Assembly (NCBI GenBank): GCA_020091685.1
Contig: CM034606.1
Coordinates: 19,050,695-19,114,694, forward strand
Source of the DNA: Lutjanus erythropterus
Taxonomy: Eukaryota > Chordata > Actinopteri > Lutjaniformes > Lutjanidae
Reading direction: 5' to 3'
DNA: 64,000 bases
In this document: positions 12,132 to 23,240 of the stretch, piece after piece
Numbering within the stretch: position 1 is the first letter of the stretch
How the letters are laid out: each line of letters opens with the position of its first letter
Notes under the pieces: generated by a model
Databases searched by the model: none
What the model was told of the DNA's origin: nothing
Seen by the model: the letters and a program-made list of their open reading frames with translations, nothing else
Translations under genes and position numbers: made by a program

Positions 12132-12262
12132 CACAGTTATGAACTTTAAGTTCAGTGCTACATGTCCCCCACTTTGACAGCCTTCCCATGACTCCACTGG
12201 ATTCACCATTTTCTTCTCATTAATGCTTTCTGAACTAGAATAAGCCTATTTTTAGCAGTAAC
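12132..12262 (+). repeat. 131-bp direct duplication, copy 1
   Basis: This copy is about 88 percent identical by eye to 12353-12483. Shared blocks are 'cacagttat(g/a)aactttaagt', 'cccccactttgacagcc', 'ttcccatgactcca', 'tcattagtgctttctgaact' (one mismatch) and 'cctatttttagca'. The copies are 221 bp apart, and the intervening 90 bp is not duplicated. The unit has no transposon ends. Confidence 0.9.
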
Positions 12263-12352
12263 ATGTACGTGATAGACAGGTAGATAGTCAAACCAACACT
12301 CACATGAGTATACTTATGATATCAGCAGTAGTTATTCTATAGATGCAAACAT

Positions 12353-12483
12353 ACACAGTTATAAACTTTAAGTGCAGTGCAACATATCCCCCACTTTGAC
12401 AGCCTTCCCATGACTCCATTGGCTTCACCATTTTTCTCTCATTAGTGCTTTCTGAACTGGACCTGGCCTATTTTTAGCAATAA
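12353..12483 (+). repeat. 131-bp direct duplication, copy 2
   Basis: This is the second copy of the unit at 12132-12262, in the same orientation. The most conserved part is the core 'cccccactttgacagcc' with the following 'ttcccatgactcca'. Differences are mainly substitutions, so the event is old enough to have diverged while the central block stayed nearly unchanged. Confidence 0.9.
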
Positions 12484-14040
12484 GTTTTATCAATACTGCT
12501 GCGACCGGCCGTGTGGACGGTCAGAAAGGGCAGGATGGGGAGGCATGCAGCCAGGCAGCTTAGGGAGATATTAAAGGAGTAAAAGGGGGGGGGGGGGCAG
12601 TGGAAGGGCGTTTCTGACACTTGCTCCCTCATTCATCAGGCCCTCATAGGCCCGTCGGTGACAATGAAAAGATTTCACAATACAGCCGTGGCAGAAACTC
12701 ATTCTGGCCCTCATCCATCATGCTCAGCCCGCTAGCCGTTCCACTGACCTAATCTGTGATGCCTCGCTGCCTGCACCCCGTTCCTTAAAGGCAGGCTTCA
12801 TTACTGTGAGGGAGAGCAGGAGATAGAGGCCAGGGGCAAAGGGCCTGGAGGAAAGGGCCGTGGTAGTCAGATACACACTGAGACTTCAGGTACATAAAAC
12901 AGTGAGACAGCCAACTGTCACAATCACAGCAAAGAGAAGTGCACTGCACATTGTCACAGATGATAGAGGCCTTCGGAGAGAAAATATAAATATAGCAGAG
13001 AAGTGGGGTGGAACTGCCGGTCAATTTAGTCTGATTAACTTTGAAAACAATCTCACTGTCATGGAAATGTCCGTCTAACAATCTAACAGCATTCCTCCCA
13101 TCCATCAATCAAGTGATTAGGCAGCTTGTTACTGTCACAAACAATTTCCAAGTCGATGACTGATAGAACTACAATCAGATATGCCAAACTCACAGAGGCA
13201 GTTAAGCAGAGTTTGCTTGAGATGCAATCGCTGCACTATCTTGATGTTGAAACAGATACCCCTTTTTTCTTTTCCATATTAACCCTCGTCCTCCCTCCTT
13301 CCCTCCCTCCCCTGCATCCACAGTCTGCCGTGCTCCCTGCTCCGGACTGCCGAGTGTTACTTAACCAAAAAGGGGTTGGACAGAGGGAGGCTGTCTACCT
13401 GACCCTGGCCCTGCTATTATGGAGCTTTATTCCCTAAACCCCTGCTCTGGGTCTGAGGCCAGACTGCACTGGCAGCTCCCCCTCTTATCTCTCTAACTGG
13501 TCTGTCCCCAGACCCTGTTGCCCGCTGCCTAATGGAGCCTGTCTCTGCACCGGGGGACAAATTCAATCAAGCCCCTCACTAAACATCTTCAAATAACATT
13601 GCTTCAGCTCTGTGGGAAGTGAACATTGTTGCTATTGAAATCAAGAAAGCTGTGCTATTACTGCTTGGCCAACACAATAGGTGGAGCAGGACTCATTAGT
13701 CTTTGAAACAAAAAAAAAGTAGTTTTTACAGAATTTTCTCCATCATGACAACGTAGCTGTTCAAGTAGACTACTAATTCCATGCTAAGATAGTTTAACAC
13801 AGTAAGACTGCTACAATTAGACCTATCAGTTAAATATGAATGCAGACATTTTACAAAGCCTATATTCAAACTCAGTGCCTCGTCTTCTTTAAATCATAGG
13901 TTGAGTTACCATTTCTTTTTTATTTTAATAAATGTATTAGTTCAAATGCAAACCTGTTTTCTGTTTAGTATACAGACACTTCAAACATATCTCATGGTAT
14001 ACACTTAATTTTATTTTAAGCACCGCAAGTGTATAAACAC
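12484..14040. other. unique noncoding sequence, GC-richer
   Basis: A G-run lies at 12585-12597 and a pyrimidine tract (CCTCCCTCCTTCCCTCCC) near 13290-13315. Open frames at 12785-13437 overlap on both strands without recognisable domains. No gene is supported. Confidence 0.4.
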
Positions 14041-16556
14041 ACAGGTGACAGAGTGTAGAGCTCGTGCCTCACATCTTTGAATGAAATGAAATCATTTCAT
14101 TTTGAAATCTGCCATCCCAGAATTGTCCCAGACAGCATCCTTTTTTTCCACAGGTGCTATTTATATTGTCCCTGGAACAACGGGACATCCTTAATTTGGA
14201 ACACTGTATGCCGATGTAATAGCACAGATCTTTCAAATATGAAGCACCAGACCGCAGCCATAATTACCATGAACAAATCTAAAAAGCTGATGTGCTTTTC
14301 AGATTTGAGCTGGTGCCGACCACGTGTTTATAATAGCTACGTTAGCTCTTTCACCAGAGACCAGAGGAACACTGAACAGCTGTACTGTACATACTAAGTA
14401 TATGTTTTCCAGCTCTACAGCCATTATAACAAGTACTTTGCAGTAACAGTTAGGAAGGTCTGTACACTATAATAGAATAGTAGCTTAAATAGCTACAACA
14501 CTGAATGTAATTTGGGTCTGGGCAATAATAAACTGAAATGTAATTTGGTTATTATGAATTGTATTCATCATTACTATTGTACTACTGCAGCTAGTTAGTT
14601 GCATCCCACATTATAATATCTTTCAAAAATGTTTTATACACAACAAATCAGTACATTCCTGCTGTTGTGTAGCACCAGCAATAATCACATTTTTACATGT
14701 TTAACATGCAGTATAACATACGGCGTGATGTCCAACATAATCCTCACAAAAGTAGAGAAAGCAATCTCTAAAACCCCTCAGAAATTGCTATCAACATTTG
14801 CTCGATGATCATATTACCATCAGATCACTTATTGCATCACACATCCTCCCGTGGTGGGGGCTTGAGATTAAACAGACAGCTAATTGATAGGCAAGGCTGC
14901 CCAGGAAACACCAACAAGGCAGATCAAACTGATGGGAAATGTTTACAAGCCTTACATCAGCACAGATAACATCTGAGGAAGGGATTTGCTTTAAAGCTCC
15001 CATAAATCAAACATATCAAAATGTATACCATTGTGTATTTTTTTTTTTTTAAACAACTCAAAACAAAGTTGCAGTGAGTCGTACGTGTTCGCACTGTGTA
15101 TAAAAAGCAGCACTTTCTCTATAACTGCTTGATCATTCAATATTAAATCCTCTTTAAAACCACAACATTAAGAATTTACATCCCTTATAGCCTTTTGCTA
15201 TTTGTTTTCTTTTGTCCTTACCCTTTGTAAGGTTACTGTTATCAAATGTAACCTTATGGTGAACTTTTGTACTATTCCTATTGTTTCTATGCCATATTTA
15301 TTTAATCTTTTTGAATTTTCTGTTGCTCTGTGCAATAAAGAAAGGAAAACAGCATTAGTATCATATTAGAATCTATGCATGGTGTGTCCAACCACATGCA
15401 GAACAAGAAGTCAATAAAAAGCTCTGTAATTCAGTGAGGATGGGAGCATTTCCTGTCTGAGTGAGATGCTTTTATAGAAAGCCGTTAAGGAAGAGCAGAG
15501 TCCTCAAGTGATTTTTTTTGACAATTTAACTGGTTCTCCTGACACATTAAATGACTATGCTGACAACTTAACTGCACTGCCAATCAATATTTCCTATTAC
15601 TCTCATTGTCAGAGAGAAAATAAAAATATGATGCTGAGGTCAACCCAGGAGTGACAAGGCATTAAGGCCCTGTCAGTGCTGCTTATTAATGCAGATAGCC
15701 CATCAAAAACAGAGAGAACCTATGCTTGATGATGTCCATTCAAGGCTTTTCTTGAGAAATACAACAAATGCTATGAGATATAGAATAACATTTTAGATGT
15801 CGGACACCGAAAATAATAAAACTTGGAATACAGAAAGATTATTCCCACTTTCTCCATTTGAACACTGATTTCTTGAAGCAAGGAATGTGTTGGAAGCTAA
15901 CCAGTCCTGTTCAAAGCACAGTGAGCCTGCCTTGCAAAAACACAAATGATGTTAAATGCAACAATCCCATCTTAAGTAAGCTGCTTAACTCCACCCACAG
16001 CATTACAACCCAACAGATTCCACATCAATGTGAGGAGGAGAAGACAATTAACCAGGGGTTTAACCTGCCAATCACACCCTGTCAACCTATCACACTTGCA
16101 CTCGCAGGTCCGCCTCCTACTTAACTCCCCCTGTGATATGCTGCTGGCAGTTTGGATGGCTTGACTGACGGCAGTCCTGATCCTGGCACTGGGAGGCGCC
16201 TCTGTGGACGTCTTGGACATGAGAGAGGAAGATTGGGGCGGACGTGTGAGGGTGAAGTGAATGGGCCTAAAGGATAAGAGGGAGTGCCAGAAATTTGCCG
16301 TTCTGTTCTAATTAGATGTGCAAAGCAGCATAGGGGCTCTGCCACTGTAATGATGAGAGTGAGGGGAGGGCAGGGGGAGAGACACATTCACCCTCTTTCT
16401 ACTGAAGTGGACTTAAATTCAGCCAAGCACAGGGATGGGGGTCAGGGCTTAATAACAATGTCTTTATATTTTGAGGCTATTCCATGATTTCCAATAGATA
16501 TCTCAACATACACGTTACTGCAAATTCTTTAACAGTGCAAACATATGATTATCTTA
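14041..16556. other. unique noncoding sequence
   Basis: No gene is seen. A perfect 9-bp inverted repeat (TAAGGTTAC / GTAACCTTA) lies at 15228-15256 with an 11-base loop. An AATAAA signal lies at 15334-15339 in T-rich DNA, without any recognisable transcript body upstream. The run 15040-15050 is poly(T). Confidence 0.4.
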
Positions 16557-16691
16557 TAGGGCTGCATGATGTAGACAAAATCAAATATCATAATATTTTA
16601 ACCAAATATCTTGATACTGATATTGCAACATTATTGTAGAACAGTTTAGTAAGTTCAAAAAGTTGCTTCACTTTACTGCAATGCAGCCTTC
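16557..16691 (+). mobile_element. hAT-like element, left part, split by an insertion
   Basis: It starts with TAGGGCTGCATGATGTAGAC and continues with 'aaatcaaatatcataatatttt', a style I know from teleost dispersed hAT-like repeats. It stops at 16691 in 'gcagccttcaa', where a second element is inserted. The text resumes at 17343 with 'aaacacaagaaacgacaacac', which reads as its direct continuation. Confidence 0.65.
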
Positions 16692-17342
16692 AAAGGAGCA
16701 ATATGTAACAATTATGCGTAGAAAAATAACTTCTGCAGTCAAAGTAGCGAGTTGTAGCCATAAACTGTATGTTTATAGGTTGAAATCCTATTTAATATAT
16801 GATCCATGGTTGAAGTAAGTTGTTTCTATGTGCCTCCTCCTCCCCAGACTTCAGGAAGTTCAGGCAGGCTGCATTAACACTGCAGGAGTGCAAGATGAGC
16901 ACAACATAGTTATTTGACGATAAAAAAACAAAACAATGACGGGTCCTACACTGTAAGTTGATCAGCTATTTTTAACTGTCAATTGTCTGTCAATGTAAAG
17001 TTAAGCCTGACATCCTGAAAAAAAAAAAAAATAAGCACTCTGACTCCATTAACATACTGCTTAATTTAACCGTTATAAACATCTACTCCATCTAAAAGAC
17101 TATTAATGATTTCTTATGACTCATAAACAGACACTTACTCTTTTGGCATTAATTTGAAGTAGAAATTACATGAAACAAGCAAACAATAACACATATTATG
17201 GACCGGAGAAGAAATTTCAAAGGCTGTAGCATTACTGTGAGAGGAGCCAGATTTTTAACTTAGTATGTTTCCTTAATCACTGATGACATATCATGGTCAT
17301 TTAATAATTTATTACAGTAAATAAATTACAGGTTTCTCCTTT
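16692..17342. mobile_element. TTAA-target miniature element (piggyBac- or Kolobok-type)
   Basis: The left end AGGAGCAATATGTAA and the complement of the right end AGGAGAAACCTGTAA form imperfect terminal inverted repeats (11 of 15 bases). Directly outside lie TCAA on the left (mutated TTAA) and TTAA on the right. Removing the element and one TTAA joins 'gcagcct' to 'ttaaacacaag' and restores the interrupted hAT-like text. About 650 bp long, it has no open frame of any length and so is nonautonomous. TTAA duplication is known for the piggyBac and Kolobok superfamilies; purine-first termini lean toward Kolobok. The outermost base or two could be assigned to either side. Confidence 0.65.
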
Positions 17343-17398
17343 AAACACAAGAAACGACAACACAATACAGTGAGGTCAAAAATCGAAGACGATATCGG
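17343..17398 (+). mobile_element. hAT-like element, right part, after the nested insertion
   Basis: The text 'acgacaacacaatacag' followed by 'aaaatcgaagacgatatc' continues the element that starts at 16557. It fades after about 17398, so the right terminus is lost or too diverged to recognise. Confidence 0.5.
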
Positions 17399-18504
17399 CA
17401 TTAAACCCAACCAAACACACACAGATATCCAGGAAAACAGAAACAAAATATGCAATCTGAAGAGAAGATACCTGCATGAAAATCATCTCACAGCATCTCC
17501 TGCTGTTCAGTCTGAATGTGTCTGCATAAAGCAACTTCCAAAATATGAAGCTTGTTCAAACCCATAAATAACAACAAAAAGGATGCCTTTCATTGGTTTG
17601 CAGTCGTGGACCTATTCTAGATCTAACAAGACTATTAAAAATCTTTAACTGTAGTTTAGGGAGAAAGGGTAAAGGGAGAAAGACAGAGTGTGTGTTAGAT
17701 TAGCTGCATGTAGGCAGAAATATGGGCTGAACCCGTTGGCTATGTATCCCATTACTTTGCTCTCTGCTTCCAACCCTTTGGATTCCATACCGTTCTGTTA
17801 ACCATCAGCAATTATCTCCCTGTCAGAGCTAAAGGTAACAAATTTCCCCCCATCCAGCCAGCCGCTATCATCCTCTGGACACCAGCATCAACTGACAGCA
17901 GCTAAATCACGCCAGCCAGCCAAGACTCCTGACAGACAAATGCACTACCTTGGAAAACCTGGGCCCATCACTCTAAGAGGGGAGGGGTGGAGGAGAGGAG
18001 GGGCGGATGGAAGAAGGAGTCTCTCCCCGCTGACCTTATACTTCTTTCTTTTTTCCTCCACCCCCCTCCTCCCCTCCCCTTCTTGCTGTAAGAGATGGAC
18101 TGCCCTGTATTCTGTAAGCACAGGGCCCCGTTCCCAAATAAGAGAATTATTAATGGAGCTTTCCTTGGTGCTGGTTTATCTTGTACCATCACACCAGGTC
18201 CAGGTTTCCCACTTTTACAGATGGACACAGAGAGCCAGGGCTATGAGTTATCCACACAGCACCCAGCAACAACAAAACAACACTAAGGCTCCAACTACAA
18301 ACACCATATTTCTGCTACTTGGGAAACTTTCAAACACCTGTTTTCTGGAAGGAGGAGAAGCAAAGTTTATGTAATGTGTCCCCTGAATTGACAGCATTTA
18401 TATTAACAAAGTCATGTGAGTCACCTTGGACTTAACAGTACGGAGCTTTACTGGAAAAAACAAACAAAAAAAAAAAATACAGTCCAGACATTGGCTAAAA
18501 ACTA
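17399..18504. other. unique noncoding sequence
   Basis: No gene is seen. A pyrimidine-rich run (CCTCCACCCCCCTCCTCCCCTCCCC) covers 18050-18085. The 144-codon plus frame at 17940-18374 runs through this tract, is matched by an open minus frame, and shows no domain. Confidence 0.4.
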
Positions 18505-18885
18505 GAGCTCAAGTGATGTGGGATTTTTCAGATTGATACCGATACTGATTTCAGTGGGGGAAAATTCACAGATTACCAATATGGTGGCTGATGTAGTGAA
18601 TTTTCTATGTGGATTTAACACCAATATGATTCTACAAAAGAACTCAGAAAGCTACATTCTGAATAATATGTAAGTTAAATATTTTTTTTAGCATGTTAAA
18701 TAATTTAACATGTTGGTGTAAGCTTTCCATTGGTCCCTTGTTTCAAGTGGCATCACGGGGTCTGCTGTTTACGTTTTCAAAGTCCCCGTGAAACAAGAAC
18801 AACCTCTGAGCTGCAACCTACATGCTGAAAACAGCGTATTAGCGTATTGGAGCTGATGCAGATGAGTATATCTGATACTCTCTGA
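18505..18885 (+). repeat. dispersed repeat, host of the next element
   Basis: The start 'tagagctcaagtgatgtgggatttttcag' type text with 'attgataccgatactgatttcag' resembles an old dispersed teleost repeat. It contains a perfect inverted repeat at 18692-18712 (CATGTTAAAT, one central base, ATTTAACATG) and a second hairpin at about 18736-18796 (CACGGGG / CCCCGTG with flanking CTTGTTTCA / AAACAAG). It appears to continue after 19236, so the hAT element at 18886 seems to have jumped into it. The continuation is judged from memory of the family. Confidence 0.45.
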
Positions 18886-19228
18886 TAGGGTTGTCATAAT
18901 ACCAGAATTTTAAACTTAGATACAATACTAGCACAAATGCGATGGAAAAAAGAAAAGAAAAAGTCCAAGGCACACAAAATATGAGTTTTTAAATTAACAC
19001 CATGCACACAGAGCTGGTACAGTAAAAGTCAGTGAACACTGTGGTTTTTGCAATGATGCAAGCCAAATTTCAAGCAGAACATTAAGAAATCCACTGAACT
19101 GAGGGTCCTGAATAAGCACTTAGATATTTTCTTTTTACTTCTTCAACACTATCAGATATTACGATTGCATTGTTTTCAAACAGGTGGTATTAAAATACTA
19201 TCGAAGTAGTTTAATTTTGACAACCTTA
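18886..19228. mobile_element. hAT miniature element with perfect 8-bp target duplication
   Basis: The element begins TAGGGTTGTCATAAT and ends ATTTTGACAACCTTA, giving terminal inverted repeats of about 15 bp (13 matches). It is flanked by identical 8-bp copies of CTCTCTGA at 18878-18885 and 19229-19236. An 8-bp duplication with TAGGG-type ends is the signature of the hAT superfamily. The 343-bp interior has no coding frame, so mobility would need a transposase encoded elsewhere. Confidence 0.85.
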
Positions 19229-19236
19229 CTCTCTGA

Positions 19237-19786
19237 TACACAAAACCAAAAGTAAAGTAAAAGCAGTAAAAAGGCTGTGTGTCTCTGTTGAGGCAGAGGA
19301 ATTCATACTCATGTAGATTAGTGTGATTAATGTAACGGACTGACAGGTGAGGTTAGGATGACAAGCTGATTCCTATTCTAAATGACATGACCTTTTTTGT
19401 GAGTCAAACATATTCACTATAAAAGTCAATGGCACGTCACCGCTGCTCAGCGTATCACCTTTCTCACCTCTGCAGCCATTCGTTTAGGTGTTTTCCTGTT
19501 TTAGAATTTAGCACTTTGAATTGAACTGTATGTTCCAGCTATGGCACTGTGCAAATTAGGTAAAATAGCATAGGCAAGTAGGTGTAAATCAAGTTTTCTT
19601 TGCATTACTGTAAGTGGTTCACAGCTTTAACAGCTCTTACCATCAGATCACATTAGCATACTCATGCAGGTAGATTTCTGTGTGTGACACCCTGTATCAG
19701 TAGGGGTGAGAGAGGAGGGGAGCTGTACCTGACAGTGACCTGTCAAGCCAGATAGGATGTGTTTAACGATAAGCTGTCTGCCAGGA

Positions 19787-19787
<1 letters not shown>
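19237..19787. other. unique noncoding sequence
   Basis: Nothing gene-like is seen. The first 50 bases may belong to the host repeat of the hAT element. The rest is ordinary unique sequence. Confidence 0.4.

Positions 19788-19848
<61 letters not shown>
19788..19848 (+). repeat. (CA)n microsatellite
   Basis: Thirty uninterrupted CA dinucleotides occupy 61 bp. Such long pure arrays are usually length-polymorphic and could serve as a marker. It makes a false open frame of Val-Cys repeats on the minus strand. Confidence 0.98.
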
Positions 19849-19852
<4 letters not shown>

Positions 19853-20984
19853 CCGCCACCCAGCTTAAGGAGAGCTCAATGACATTTCCAAACCTCAAAG
19901 GTTAGATGTAAGAAGCCAAGCACATGTGATCTGATCTCGTTTCTAAATATCAACTGTCATTACTTACAAAACATAATTTGATTAAGTACGTATATCATAC
20001 CAAATGAGCCACACAAAAATACAATAATAATAATCATATACTGACATTTCATTATTGGAAATTAAATTGGAGATGGCTTAGGACCACGACTAATGATTAT
20101 AGCCATTATCAAGATAATCTTTCCATTATTTTCAGAATTTTGGATTTGTTAATCAATTGTTTATAAAATATAAAAACTGTTCAGTATTAAAAGAGTTTGT
20201 TATAATTATCAATAGCAATAGTAACTCTTATAAACTATACTTCCAAATCTAATGTCGTAATGTAAAACTCTCACTATAAATATCAATCACTGAATAAAAT
20301 GCAGGGTCAAAATCTTCATTGATGTGGCAATATTCATGAATAATACAACAACTACATCCATCACAGTTCATTGAGGTACCTGCAGTTACTTTTCAGCCAG
20401 AACGCTCAAAGTCACAAACTACCAACAACCGACTCGGAGCACAAAAACACAGCTGGTGAGGCAGCTGCAATCTCACTCCAAAACAAGCTCAGCGGTTTAA
20501 CAACAGGAGCCAAATCTGAGGTAACGACAAGGATACAATTGTACTGTAGAACAAGCCTACCAGGGTGTACTGGTTTGACTATAGTAATTGGAGGTCTGCA
20601 CACACACACTCACGCGCAGCAGGCCCCTAGGCAGGATCAATATTTGTTGGGATTGCACCTTGTTCCAACAATGTAAGATTTACGGCAGGCGCGGGGGATT
20701 TACACTTTGTCTTCGAAGCAACTCATCAGTGCAACCCAATTACTAACCCCAGACAGACAGCATTAACATGGGCCCCGCCGCTGCTTTATGGCCCCTCAGC
20801 CCGTCTCATTCCAGCCTCTTCAGGCGCTGCCACCATAACGGATACTACACTTAAAATGTGCTCACAGGAATGAATTCTCAGTCTTTCATTACTCCTGCCT
20901 TGATTTACTTCATATCATTTCGCAGCTATAGACAAAGATAACACGTTGTAAATTACCCCCATCCTGTCTGCTTGTTTCAGCACT
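19849..20984. other. mostly unique sequence with one repeat scrap
   Basis: 20080-20175 ('actaatgattatagccattatcaagataatc', 'gttaatcaattgttt') resembles a fragment of the same dispersed family as 32070-32360 and 56945-57358. The remainder shows no gene and no repeat that I recognise. Confidence 0.4.
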
Positions 20985-21062
20985 GGGGGAGAGCGGTGGT
21001 GGTGGAGGGTTGGGGGCGGCAGAGAGGGAAAACAGAGGGGGGGCAGTGGCAGCAAGAGGGGG
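20985..21062 (+). other. G-rich run with quadruplex potential
   Basis: At least six runs of three or more G lie within 78 bases: 20985-20989, 21007-21009, 21012-21016, 21026-21028, 21037-21043 and 21058-21062. The loops vary from 2 to 17 bases, so a four-tract quadruplex could form from 21007-21043. The whole block is purine-rich. Nothing here shows a function. Confidence 0.5.
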
Positions 21063-21752
21063 CTCAGGTGTCGACAGAGATGCATCTCTGTCACGGAAAA
21101 TTGTTTTGTCCTTGTCAAACTTCTTCCATGGACTGACTTGTGCACTGTACAGCTATGAAAGCCCACACAGATGAAATCCTCACTATGAAAATAAAGCTTA
21201 AATTAGCACGAGAAAATAACCTTTAAGCACTGAATATACAGTATAGCACTGCAGCTATTAACTTTCATGACTTTAACTTAAACACTTAAAACACCTGAGT
21301 GACAGCGGCTCACTGTAAGAAAAAAAAACCCCCAGTAACAGTGGCACGTATTATTGTGACAGCAACCATCACAAAACTATTGTTTTGTAGAGCAGGTGTC
21401 ATTTTTAGCCCTGGGGCCATTGGCACAGGCTTGCAAGTCACTCAGACTCCTCTGGCTACTTCTGTCGCTCCTGTGTGAGTTTAGGGAAGCCCATGCCACT
21501 GGCCCCAATTCCCCCTTAAACACACACAGTCACAGCCACAGGGGCACATTTTTTACCAAAAGCACTTTATAACCTGTCAATCACAGTGGACTGCATGAAA
21601 AACTGCAGCGTCATACAGTTCGCAACACGCTACATTATTGACAAATAAAGGGGTTCGCTCCAAAATATCAAATTTTAACAAAAATGAAACACCTAAAAAC
21701 TCTCACTCAGACTCATGATGTTTCTGATGATGATGATTATGATTCTGATTCT
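21063..21752. other. unique noncoding sequence
   Basis: No gene or recognised repeat is present. An A-run with adjoining C bases lies near 21320-21334. Confidence 0.4.
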
Positions 21753-21805
21753 GATTATTATTATTATTATTATTATCATTATTATTATTATTATTATTAT
21801 TATTA
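21753..21805 (+). repeat. (ATT)n microsatellite
   Basis: An array of ATT trinucleotides with one interruption (CATT near 21777). It is preceded at 21725-21752 by degenerate GATGAT and GATTCT units. It creates a spurious Ile-rich minus-strand frame. Confidence 0.95.
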
Positions 21806-22724
21806 GCAGCAGCATTACTAGTGGTAGAAGTAGTAGTAAGATTACATGAGGCTTAAACTGAATATAATCTGGAAAGCTTATGTAGTTTGTGTAATGTAAC
21901 TGGGGTAATGGCATTCTTCAACCAGAGTGGGGCACTGTAAGATTCTGGCTTGTGACATTCACACGTCCAGCTGATAGGCTGAGAGATGGACCTCATTTGC
22001 ATAATTTCCCATGCTGCATTGCTGAGAGTTTAAATTTACTATTATAAGTGCCAAAATGCAAATGTCACTGTTTGTTAGTGTTTATAATGTGTTTCTTACG
22101 GATCTCTAATGTGTTTGTCATGTTTATGTCATGTGTTTTTTCAGAATATGGCGGTTTATATTGGTAATTGTCATTTTTGCGCTGGTTTGTTACACTATGA
22201 GTGAGGTAGCTCGTACACACCTTCACTCCAGTTGTATTAATACATAATATTTTGGAAATCATTTCTGGTATATACATGCACATGCATAGCATAAGTCAAA
22301 GAAGCCTGTTCACTAATAGAAAATATACTGGAAACATGTGGTGTGGTAGAATTTAGATCAGAATTCAAATCAGTGTCACAGGTCTGATACTTGATGAATG
22401 CCATTTGTTAATATTGGCCCCCGAATACTCATGCTGGATCAGATCAGTCCCAACTAAAAATATAATAAAATAGCTTTTTGAGATTTACATATGAGGACAA
22501 AAATCTGTTCATTACATAAGCATCCACATAACATCTGATGACTACAAATGTTACCGCTCCATCTGTTCTTCAATAACATACATCTGTGTGTGGTGTCACT
22601 GAGAACACACACTGATGTGGGCTGTAGGAAACCCCCCTCGTGCTCCCTGTAATTTCCTCCACCCTCCATCCTATTTCAGTGGTTGATAACTAAGAACATT
22701 AGTTTTATGCCACTTGCCAAGCTC
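21806..22724. other. unique noncoding sequence
   Basis: No gene is seen. A perfect octamer ATTTGCAT lies at 21995-22002. The rest is ordinary unique sequence. Confidence 0.4.
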
Positions 22725-23240
22725 AAATGAAAAGAGAGCTAACTTTAATGACACCGCAATTAATCGGCCCAATAGACAGACAGCTAAAAGACGAGATATT
22801 GACTTCATTAAGGATAATGTATTATGTCATTAAGTCAGTAGGGTCACCTTGTGTATCATACAAGCCGGTTAATATATTGGCATTTTCCATGAATAAGATA
22901 AATTCAGATGTGAGAGATAAAGCTGATTAGAAAATGTTTCATCCGGGGAGGCAGGGATGCCTGCTAGTCAGGACTGCTGCTGCAGACAAGGGGACCTCCA
23001 GAGGGAGAGAAAAGGGATAATGTGCTACCAGTCATACTTTATCAGAACCCAGATTGATTGGCTGCGGCAATTTAATCATTATTGTTTAGCTCTAATCTAC
23101 AAAGAGGAACACTCCAGGCATGAATGTCTTTATAGGAGCATGTCATCAGCCTCATTCATTTTCCAGTGTTACTGCTGTTTTAAGGCGTCAAACAACACAT
23201 TACAGAGATTAATATTAACTTTTATTTATTGACCTTGTAA
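22725..23240. promoter_or_regulatory. candidate conserved noncoding region
   Basis: This repeat-free, high-complexity stretch has many homeodomain-type cores (for example 'gcaattaatcgg', 'gtcattaagtc', 'tttaatcattattg') and no coding signal on either strand. Composition alone suggests enhancer-like DNA; this is inference. Confidence 0.25.

Noticed and set aside
17940-18374. A 144-codon plus-strand open frame
   Set aside because: It runs through a C/T tract and is mirrored by an open minus frame; no recognisable domain.
19648-19848. Minus-strand frame of Val-Cys repeats
   Set aside because: It is simply the translation of the (CA)n microsatellite.
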